64,000 nucleotides of DNA. Source: Manduca sexta. Lineage: Eukaryota; Arthropoda; Insecta; Lepidoptera; Sphingidae. The notes under the pieces are model-generated. The model had not been told where the DNA came from and made no database searches. It saw only the letters and a list, made by a program, of their open reading frames with translations. The stretch's first letter is position 1. Each line of letters starts with the position of its first letter. This document shows positions 24,659 through 35,400 of this stretch, piece after piece. Location of the stretch: NCBI RefSeq assembly GCF_014839805.1, contig NC_051121.1:3951116-4015115 (forward strand), given 5' to 3'. The position numbers were made by a program, and so were the translations under genes.

Positions 24659-25690
24659 TTGATAATATGTATAATTTATCCCGTACACCTATTTAATATC
24701 TATAATTCATTATAAGTATATAGTTATATGCTTATTTTAATGTGATATAGTCAATATCTACAATGCTATGTTTGTATATTATGCGTGTATTTATGTATGT
24801 TTATGGTCATCAATGGAAATAATTTCTTTTATTTTTTTATTAACTCACATTATTATTCTATCGAATAGACTAACCTCTCTTTTTTCTTTTTATATCCATC
24901 TAATGGTTGTCTGGAACATATTGCCTAAAGCAATAAGACCGCCATTTGAACTGTTTTTTCTCATTTTATTTCAATTGTTTTACTTGTGTGCAACAAAAAT
25001 GCAACAAAAATGAATAAATAAATAAGTTACATTCTCATATATTTGTCGCAAATCGAACAATACGCTAATAAGTATCAAAATGCTCAAAAACATCGGTCGG
25101 AATGGCCTTCAACCAGAACTCCGAAGTTGCATACGGCTTCTTTGTGTTCTTTAACAAAGGAGACTTGAGATTTAACAAAACCGTTATAAAACATAAAATT
25201 AGGAAAATTAATAACTTTTTGCAAAAACAAAGTTGTTTTTTGACCTGTTACTCATTCCATGTTATAGCGTTAGTAGATTTTTGTAATTCGGAAATAGCCT
25301 AAACACTTATTCACCACGTATATTTCAATGAAATTACAAATAAACTATTTATTCTATATTCTCGCTTAAATGAATTAAGATTTTTTGCAATTTATAATAC
25401 TCTTCGTGAGCCCTCTTAAAATAAAACATAAGAGTTCAAGATCCTTACGTATCACCCTACTAAATACAATTGTAACTGCCGAAGCTAATGGCACAGCTTC
25501 AAAGTAACAATTTCACCGCTCGTTCCTACCTTTCAGTTTCTTTGTTTGCCAACTCCCCGTTTGCAATCACAAAGGAGATCCCCGAGGATCCTGGATTATC
25601 TCCAGATTTATCCGTACACTATACTTGGGAGGGTTATGGCGGCACTATCAGCTGTCTTGAAGTAGTTTTACTGAAATAATGTTATGTATT
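24659..25690. other. Intergenic DNA, no supportable gene
   Basis: AT-rich sequence with short open frames only; the longest, around 24768-25013, is rich in low-complexity hydrophobic codons and matches nothing recognised. Confidence 0.5.
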
Positions 25691-25699
25691 GTATGCGTG

Positions 25700-25920
25700 G
25701 TACGACTTCCGCTCTGAGATCTCGCGTTCGAAGCCCGGGTCGAGCAAATTGATATGGATTTTTACTGCTGTTAAGCACGGGGACTAAAACTTCTGCTCGA
25801 TATAGTGAAAGGCTAGCCGCTAGCCATCTACCACATGATGGGGCGAAACACATGGCGGAAAGTGGGTGGACCAGTTGCGCTTCTACCTATCCTTTTGGGA
25901 ATGCGTAAGTGTATGTATGT
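25700..25920 (+). repeat. tRNA-related SINE, family 2, partial
   Basis: It holds TGCGTGGTACGACTTC, a B-box-like GTTCGAAGCCCGGGTCGAGC and the family ending (GGGGCGAAACACATGGCGGA, AAGTGGGTG). It lies directly before a LINE fragment. Confidence 0.65.
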
Positions 25921-25924
25921 GTAT

Positions 25925-26160
25925 CGTATCAGCCTATAATGTCCCAATGTTGGGCAAAGGCCTCCCCAAGATCCTTCCATGAATCACGATCCTGCGCTAT
26001 AGTGAACCAGTTATTTTTATATGAATCCAGTTCGTCCCGCCATCTCTTCTTTGGTCTGCCGCGACGCCTACGAGCAGTGTCAGGGCTCCATAAAGTAGCA
26101 ATCTTGGCCCAAAATTCGTCAGGCATACGACATACGTGATCAGCCCAGTTCCATTTAAGT
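25925..26160 (-). mobile_element. Non-LTR retrotransposon ORF2 C-terminal fragment
   Basis: The minus strand encodes about 65 residues including WSPDTARRRRGRPKKRW, then a Trp/Asp-rich tail with AQDRDSWKDLGEAF and HW. This arrangement is typical of the C-terminal end of LINE reverse-transcriptase polyproteins in insects. Only this end is present; the frame opens into host DNA, so it is a 5'-truncated dead copy. Confidence 0.75.
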
Positions 26161-27750
26161 TTAAGTATGTATGTGATAAGTATTATATTCTAGCACAGCA
26201 ACGCCTAGAAAGAATTTGCGTCAATCGGCGTGGAGCGTAAAATCTACCGCTTTTCCTTTTACGAATGTATGGAAATCCTCTCATTCAGTTCGCCAGGTAA
26301 AAATTCGACTGTATAGGTACCAGATTAACCCATCTTTTCCAACAAACACTGGTGTACAAGTACTTAAGTATTGTTAAGGGCCTAAAGCCTTTATGATTAC
26401 GCCGTATATTTCATACCTGTTTATCGTTCCTAATCCATGAAACAGCAAATAAAATCTTTAAAAATCCTTTTATAAAATTTTATTTGCTTTTAATGTAAGT
26501 TTATTCTATAAAATCTTCTAAGTTAACCACAGACTGAAATATAAAGAAAATATAATCCAAACCCGCTGACACAAACGCCACACCCTTACAATCAGAATTT
26601 GACTTTGTAAGACTTCAGTAATACTTTGTAGATTGTACCGTTGTTTCATAAATCTACATCTGACTCGGTAAAACCGTTTCTCTATTGCGAAATGGGAATA
26701 ATATTTTAAAATTGTAGTTGCTGTGTTAGAAAGTAGAGGTAAGACGTTCGATTTTTCTAGAATAATTATATGAGCAATTCATTAATATCCTTTCAAACAG
26801 GAAGGCATAAAATGATTTATACTAATATCAAGAATGCTACATAATCTTTCAGTTGGAAATGAACCAGAATTTTTAGGGCGACTGATTACGCAAATACGTG
26901 TGATCCGTCTTAACTGATCAGGCTGTCGAAGTTCGGAAAAAACAGCGCAAATAATTACCAACAAAAAGTATTACAGCGCGTGAGTAACACCACTCTTGGG
27001 GCTATATTTATATAAGTAGATGCAATTCAGTTTTGTTGCGACCTGGTCAGATCATGATCAGCATCTTAATATACTTGATATTTAATAAATGTAAACATTA
27101 GTTAAATAGGATCTTAAGTACGGCATATGACGGATTTAGCGGCTGAGATTTACTTATTAATAGAGCCGACTCCATTGAGAACAAGCTCTTAAATGGCAGC
27201 TCAAGCGTTGTTTATCAAATAGTTAAATACATTAAATGTCTACTTAAGATACGTTCAAAGGTGCGATTAATTTATTAATAATTTGTATACTGCCAAGCCA
27301 AATTAGTTACAGTATCTAGTACAACAAAGTCTATATTAAAGTCGATCTAAAACTGCCCATAATGGATAAAAGATCATGGGATTGAGATTTGCTAACGTGA
27401 GACCAATTTCGTCTCAATTGCATTCGAGACAAAGTAACACTAACTCACGTAACATTTTGGGGTTTGACAAAGTGCCCATAACTCGAAATACACGGATCGT
27501 AAAACAACAGTATTTAAGTGTCCATTGCCTGTTTAGTTCGTAGTTATTACTCGAAATGATGACGGCACGGCAGTTAGAGAGCAGTAGTTGTATTCTCCAT
27601 GATTCCACGCGGAATTGCTATGCAAAAGCAACGGTAAACGATACATCTTTCTATGGAGTTTGCACATCAATTCTTTAAATTGAATACGGAAATAAAAAAT
27701 AATCTGGTGTTCATTTCCTAACATAATTAAATAGTGAATCATACTATATG
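26161..27750. other. Intergenic DNA, no supportable gene
   Basis: No coding chain, RNA gene or recognisable element was found here. Confidence 0.45.
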
Positions 27751-27754
27751 ATAC

Positions 27755-27950
27755 TAATTTGTTAACTAAGTGAGAATTTATTATAATTTTGCGCAACGTT
27801 TCGAAGACTGCAGCCTTCCTTAAAAGGGGGTGAACACCACCCACTGCCAACCTTCCCAATCACACCACCCTCTTTCATCGAGAAAATGCTAATATAAAAA
27901 ATCGCGATATAATCCCAAAAATAGTTTTATTTCAATGTCTAACATACGCG
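27755..27950. mobile_element. MITE-like element with GTTTCGAAGACTGCAG core
   Basis: The centre has GTTTCGAAGACTGCAGCCTT and the right arm reads AAAAATAGTTTTATTTCAAT then GTCTAACATACGCGTAAAC. The arms match the inverted ends of the fuller copies at 46160-46355 and 58175-58350. Confidence 0.55.
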
Positions 27951-28059
27951 TAAACATATGTAATTGTAATATTGAGAAATGTAAAAGAGTTCCTAAATCC
28001 TCAATCTCGTCCAAACGTATTAGAATCAAGAACCTTAATTGTTATCGATTAAAAATAAT

Positions 28060-28240
28060 ATCACCCCTGTATAAACTGTTCCACTGTCGGGCACGGACCT
28101 CTACTGCTTCGGATAAAGCCTTAATCTACAACAACGGCTTCACGGGCCTCTACTACTGCGAGGGATACGGTATTAGACCACGACGGCCTAGTATATCCCC
28201 ATTATTGATTCCTTGTTTCAAAATCCCGGGGAAATGTATT
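28060..28240 (-). repeat. tRNA-derived SINE fragment, family A
   Basis: The words CACCCCTGTATAAACTGTTC, CACTGTCGGGCACGGACCTC and ACCACGACGGCCTAGT match the family A tail, with an internal partial repeat of CGGGCCTCTACTACTGCGAG. Confidence 0.55.
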
Positions 28241-28819
28241 TCATGACATAGAACAACCGTCCAAGTTAGAAGTTTTATTGCGAAAACAATGTTGCAATGG
28301 AAATGACGGAGTTGAAGCCTTTTAAGTGGCAGCGACTGTTACAATATCGTTTTACTGGAACTAAATAAAACTTATCCAGATTATTTTTAGGTTATGATTA
28401 CCATACTAGATAAAAGGACAAAGTGGCCGTTCAAGAATTAAGTGTTATAATATATAATTGTATAATTAACTACAACTGTTGCACTAAACACAAGACACAA
28501 AATCGTGGTATTACACGCTGTTCATATGAAACTAATAGTGTCTTCAAATAAATTAACAATTTTAATTAGAGAAGATACTGTCAACTTATCCACAAGTTAA
28601 GAATTTAAATTCTAGCCATTGTCAGTTAATGATGTTTTAATTTTAACCATGTTATTGTCCGGCTGTAAAAATGTATTAACAAAAATAAACCTTATTTCAT
28701 AGCCATTAAAGTCGCCCTGAAAAGTCTGCATGCATTCGTTTGACAGTTGAAAAATATCGACAACTCATTGCCGCCTTTTTATCTCATATCTGATGAAATA
28801 AACTGACAGCATTAATATG

Positions 28820-29002
28820 CAGGGGCCTTATTCTCTATCCCGCACGTTATTTTGACAGTGCGTAACAAGTACGTAACACAACGCATCATGTTTAGGACTA
28901 TAGAAATTTGGCTTACAGAATACCATTCCACGCACATTTCTCGAAGATAACATGACACGACCGCGTTACGCGTTTACACTATCATACAGAATAAGGGCCC
29001 TG
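28820..29002. mobile_element. Short inverted-repeat element (MITE)
   Basis: The left end is CAGGGGCCTTATTCTCTA and the reverse complement of the right end is CAGGGCCCTTATTCTGTA, giving terminal inverted repeats of about 18 bases with few mismatches over a 183-bp element. The CAGGG ends are hAT-like; no clear target duplication was seen. It lies about 470 bases upstream of the Fib-L ATG. Confidence 0.65.
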
Positions 29003-29400
29003 GTTGTACAATCCTAACAAGTTTTATGTTTTGTACGGAAAATACATGATTTTAATTGTTTTTCTTTGCGTACTAAATGAAGTTTTGAATAACCTTTTAA
29101 TATAACCAACCAAGCAAATAAATCAGAATAACACCTTCACATTATACCATAACATATGATATTTGCCTAAATCTATACAAATAATGTCTTAATTTCACAT
29201 TGTACTATATCTTTACATTAAAACAAACAAATCAATTAATCCCTTTGTTCTAAATCACATGCCTATCAAACAATGCATTAGACTATTAACCTTGTGCGTA
29301 TTACAATAGAATCATAAGTCCTACGAATATGTTTGTATACAGCGTGCTTCACAAACAAGGGTGTTTGAACAGATGCATTTTATATCATTGTACTATTGTG

Positions 29401-29408
29401 TATATATA
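29401..29408 (+). promoter_or_regulatory. Putative TATA box of Fib-L
   Basis: TATATATA lies 71 bases upstream of the Fib-L ATG, placing a start site near 29432 and a leader of about 40 bases. A second, weaker TATA-like stretch follows near 29435. Strong TATA promoters are usual for silk-gland genes, but binding sites for silk-gland factors were not resolved by eye. Confidence 0.5.
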
Positions 29409-29471
29409 GTGGTTCTAAAATTGCGAAGTAGTGTATAGTATATACCGGGTGGTCAAAATAGGACCATTAAA

Positions 29472-32400
29472 ATGAAGCCTATCGTACTGGTGCTATTCGT
29501 TGCCGCGGTAAGTTTTTTTTTTTTTGTAATTCTTTTTTTAAATATTTTTGCGACATCTTGCTTATACTAAACTTTTTGGTGTTCTATTCAAACGATTTTG
29601 TTTCTTAAATTAGTGTATCTTATAATTTATTATCTAAAGGTTTGGTGAAAGTGTACCAATAAGTTTTATTACCCACTAGGGAAGAATTTTCGTTACATAC
29701 GGTAGAAAACTCGCCATATTAACTCTTAGAAACGCGTCTTCTAGGTTTGTCATGTTGACTGCATCGAAGTTTCTAAGACAAACTAGCAGAAGTCTGTCAA
29801 CAACCACTCTAATAGATCTCAGCCTAATCTCTTTACGCCAGTTGCAGTCCAAGAACTAACCTAAAGTTTAGTTTGCATGGAGAAAACTACACACAGAACA
29901 TTGTTTTGTTTATAGTCAGGAAGCCCTATTCCATCTACGATGGTATGTCCGTCTTTTTGCAAGTACGGGCTTTCTAATCGGAAGACAGCTTCAATAGCCG
30001 TATAGTAAAACAGGTAATAGTTTGACTCTTTTACTTATACGGCTATCAAACCTATTCTTCAATTAGAACGTCCACAAATGCAAATAGACGGATATAGCCT
30101 CTAGACGGTATACGGCCCTCTGATCTTACATAATTTGCACACTGCACACAACTATGTATAAATTAAATAGATAAAAAGAGAGCAACTAAAGGTCTGTTTA
30201 ATTGTGGACATTAATTATAATTACATTGGTTGTGTATTGTGCCCAAAGAACCCTCGAACTTTAATGAATAAAATTGACTTGAGAGCGCATCAAAGGGCAG
30301 TAACACAACTGGACACCCAGTCTCAGTCCGAGTTAAATATGCCTGCCCAGTTTCTAGTCGCCCGACATCAGCTAGAAACTCATCATCATGTAAAATATCT
30401 GTTGTGCGAGCTAAACTAAACTAACTTAGATTAATTTTGGACTGTAACCCGAATACTGGTCTTAGGTCTCTGATATGTGAGAGTCCGCCTGGGTAGGTAC
30501 CACTGCAATGTCTATTTCCACCGACATACAACAGTGTGTAGTCACTGTTGTGTTCCGGTTTGAAGGACATTGTAGCCAGTGTAACAATTGAGAAGTTGAC
30601 ATAATGAGACTTAACATCTCATGTGTCAGGTTGGCGAGCGCAGTGGAATACCAAACAATACCTTGTAATTCAAGGTGTTGGATGGTGTTTCTACTGTTTA
30701 TGGGCAGTCGTATCACTTACCATCTCGTCTCGTCATTCAAAGCAATAAAAAAATAATAATAATAGTTAAGACAAAATCAAAAGACCAAACAAAACAATTA
30801 TCCTGACAATACAGCGGATGCAATCGTTGAAACTTGACGGTGATATCGTGCCTCGCATTACGTATGTATGGACACGCCACTCTGCGAAATCGGCGCGCGT
30901 AAAATTGAAACCGCACCTGCGTTTGAGTGACGTGCGATTTGCGCCACTATTCTGTGATGCACGCCTTTATGACAATTTGAGTTGCACGGAATTGTAAATA
31001 GTAATCGATTTATGTTAAAAGTATTTCGAATATCAGAAAACATATTTATGTAACCACGCGTGATAATTTTTCGTCCGTATTCGAGTTTAAACAACTTTTT
31101 CGACTATTTGTGAAGCACTTTTTAAACAAAATCTAGGTTTATGTAGTTAAGGTGTTGGTCATCCGAAAAATTTAAGTTATACCTACATTTTACAAAGCAG
31201 TTTTCGAAACGTCGGGAGAAATTTATAAAAACCGATATGAAATCCGTACAATAGTTTGATTTTAGTGTCTTACATTCGCGTAAGTATACGAAATCATTTA
31301 TATGCTTAATTAACAAACAAACAAACATTTTTGAACGTACAAATTTAATGTTAGCTGGAAGTTTTATTTATTTAATAAAAAAAACAGTTCCGCATGGAAG
31401 GATATTATTTCCCACTCAAATGTCTAACTTAACATTTATTGTAGTGTCCAGTGACCTTCTGTTTAACAATATTTATGGGTATACTAATGACATAGCCCTG
31501 TTTTATATACTGTCCCACTGCTGGGCACAGGCCTTCTCTACTTCTGAGAGGGATTAGATCTTAGTCCACTAGCCTAATGCAATTTGGAAGAATTCACATA
31601 CTTTCAATATTCTTATAGAGAACTTGTCAGGTATCTATGCAGCTTTCCTTACGATGTCTTTCTTCATTAAAACAAGCGATAATTCACAAAGAATATTCTC
31701 ATAACTTTAGAATTTCCTCATGATCTTTTCTTTATTAAAACAGGCGATAATTTACAAAGAATACTAGCATAACTTTAAAAAAGTCATAATTGCGTGCTCA
31801 TGAGTTTTGAACCTGCAGACATTCGTCTCGGCAATCCGTTCCACTCCCAACTACGCTATCGCCGTTTCTTATTCGCTGCTTTATAAAGTCTAGTGTCAAC
31901 AGAATCGAAGTGCGCCAAATCATGTCACATTATATTGGATGCACGATGAGTCCGATCGGCGAACGGCGGCGACTTCTTAATAGACGCTGTTTCAAAGTTA
32001 ATGAAACGAAAAAGATAATTGAACCTGCGAATTGGCAGTCCGTTCACTCTAAACTAGGATCGTCGGATTAATACATGATTGTTATATAACAATTTAATTT
32101 TCCGAAACAAGCGATGTACCGAAGTGGCTGGCGCAGTAAATCCTCCTGGCTGATGTATGAACGCTGTTTGCGCCGTGACAGCGGTAATCCACTGCGCACT
32201 GAATAACTGTCATGTTAATATTTTGTTAGAGAATGGGGGTGACCGAATTTTGTTCATATTGAATGGATAACGCCAGGGAATGGTATTCAATTGTGCAATT
32301 AAAGCCTCTTAAGATAAATATAGAATAAAAAATATCATATGTTAATCGCTTACATGTAGCTGAAAAATTCAAAAATTTCAAATCGCCTGTACACTTTTGT

Positions 32401-35400
32401 GATCTCATTTTTTTCTGTACAAAAATAAAATAAAAGGGATTTTATTTCACACAAAAGGAAGATGTTTAAATTAAATTTGACATGCACAGGCGTTTTTAAA
32501 ATTTTCATTTGTACGGCTACTTTTGTAAGAGACTGTATAAATAGGGTAATTTTGACATTGCGTTACTAAATTAAACCACATACCCGTTACCACCGCTAAT
32601 ATTGGGCATGCATGAATAAGGAAAAATGCCGGATGTTTATATTATAGTTTTGTCCCGGCGTTTCGAAGATTTTGCAACTTTTCTGGTCGCAGACCGGGGT
32701 GTAGATAGCCCGAAAAGTCAACCTTACAATATCTACCTGCACTTTAATTAAAAAAAAACACAATAAAATCCGAAAATTAATTATATTTCTAGTTATTGAA
32801 AAACCGGTTAACACGATTAGGCCACACACATGAGCCACAAAATAATTATTGTTTCCCGGTGATGCAAAACAATTATTATAGAGTAAATTTTTCTTTGTTT
32901 ATTGGCGCGCATGACAACTCCACAAATCATTACTTCCCTTATACAATGGCCACAACTCAGACAATAGAGCGGTAATGGCGTCATAATTTAGGGTACGATT
33001 AACTGAAAATTCGGTTTCAATTCGATCTAAATTCCGTCAATTTATTTCGGTATGAAGACTTTACAATCATTAACTTATGCTGGCTAGTCCAGAATACGAT
33101 TATTTCAAATTACAACTCTTTATGACTACAAAAGATGTTTATTCTATGAAGCATCGGAATGTTTGCCGGCAAACATGACAGCTACATGACATTTACGTGT
33201 GTCACGGGAATATAACCTTATATACCACATAATAAGGTGACACGCGTAATGTCATGTAATTGTCATGTTTGCCGGCAAACATTCCGATGCTTTAAATGTT
33301 AAACTACGGCTATGCAATAGATAGTTAGAATGAATGAACGAATGATTGAACGAAGTGTAATGATAACCAGTATACTGGATTCAGAACCGTTCAACAACAG
33401 TGTTCATACACTGTTATTTAAAGTTCCTTATTTTGTTTTACAGGGCGCTTTTGCCGCTCCATCGGTTGTTCTCAACGAATACAGTGAAAACGAACTGCCT
33501 CGCTCTAAGTAAGTGTATTTTGAATTATTTAGAAGAGAACTATGTATGTTAATTTACTTGTAAAGGTAAAAAGAATGAAGAGATAGATATTTCATTACAT
33601 TAAGATTTAAATATTAATAACTATTTTTATATCTAGAATTCCATACAAAGTGTATTTTAAGGATAAATCATAAAAAAATTGAAAAATAAGCCACTTAATA
33701 CGGCCTCATTAAATTATTTCTCTCTCTTTCTAAATTAAATATAATAATAAAATATAATAATAACAGCCCTGTATTATATACTTGCCCACTGCTGAGCACG
33801 GGCCTCCTCTACTACTGAGAGGGATTAGGCCTTAGTCCACCACGCTGGCCTAGTGCGGATTGGTAGACTTCACACACCTTCGAAATTCCTATAGAGAACT
33901 TCTCAGATGTGCAGGTTTCCTCACGATGTTTTCCTTCACCGTTAAAGCGAACGATAAATTCACAAAGAATACACACATGATTTTTTAGAAAAGTCAGAGG
34001 TGTGTGCCCTTGGGATTTGAACCTGCGGACATTCGTCTCGGCAGTCCGTTCCACACCCAACTAGGCTATCGCCGCTCTAGATTACATATTACTCGTTATT
34101 CAATATACAGCTCTCTGACCGAACGCGCCTTCGGTCTGATCGATGGCGGCGATGTCAACATCCACATCCTGAACCTACAAGCAGTTCTCAAGGACCTTTC
34201 TGAACGTGACCCGCGCAGCCAGGCCCTCGCGTTTGGACAAACCCTTGGAGTCCTCGTTGATCTTGCTACTGGCATCCCTGGCGACTCCTGCGCATCTGCT
34301 GCTGTGAGTTTTTTTTTGCCTTCGAAGTTGCAAGCAACTATACCCTATTGCCTAGGGTATAGTAATGCCAGGGCCCCTGCCAAGCCTATGAATCAATTAT
34401 TGAAAAGCGATGTTATAGTAAACACGCTTGTGTAAGGTAACTGATAATTTATATATTTTTATGTCCAATTAAACACGCACAGTCAAGCTGACATAATTGT
34501 GGCGACTATTGGCACAACATAAGATGCAACGTTGCTCTTTGATCAACCTAATTTTAAATAAATATTTTGATTACATTACTATGAAGAAGGGTTTATATTC
34601 CTTACTTGCCTTTTGCAACATAAGATGCGACGTTTGTCGCTGGTCAACATAATGTTATAATAAATATTTTGATTATACTATTATAAAAAGAGGTTTATAT
34701 TCCTTACTTGCCTTCTGTTAGATACATCAAGACTGAACCGGGTTCAAGCCTAATTCATGATTGAAGGATAAGGTCCATACAAAATAAACTATTGAAATAT
34801 ATTTTGTATGTAAACCCATGTATTTCAATTACACAGTATATTTTTAAAAATACATTTTTTAGTTATATCTTATTAACACAATATAAGGATATTGTTTGAA
34901 ATAAATTCTTAATTTGTTACTACTTTCCTGCAGTTGATCAACGCTTACGCAGCAGGCGTTAAGAGCGGTAACTTCTCCGGTTTCCGTTCAGTGCTGTACA
35001 ACTTCGTCCGTCAGCTGGCCAGCAACCTGAAGCTCATCGTCAAGCTGGCTTCCAATCCGGCTTCCGTCCGCTTCTCTGTAAGTAATTATCATGGACAGTT
35101 GAGGAATAACTGATTTTGTTCTAGAATATGCTATGTATCACTAATACAAGATTTTATGTTATATTTGTTGTGCAATTTGAATTGTATATCACATAATTCT
35201 AAGACATTTCAGTGAAAATTTCTAATAATTCCGATAGATAAAGGAATTAAACGATACGAATAAATATTTTCACATCTTTTCCGTATTTACTGGCGATTTT
35301 TCACAATTATAATTTGATACAAACATTGTCTTGATAGTTAAAAACGCAATTCGTAAACGAAAAGGAATCAGTCAAGCCAATCATCTGTTCTTAAATGATA

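Noticed and set aside
24768..25013. 81-codon hydrophobic open frame
   Set aside because: It is low-complexity, AT-driven sequence without family resemblance or regulatory context.
34004..34435. 143-codon open frame on the plus strand
   Set aside because: It joins the SINE head, Fib-L exon 3 and part of intron 3. The Fib-L family alignment stops at the exon 3 donor.
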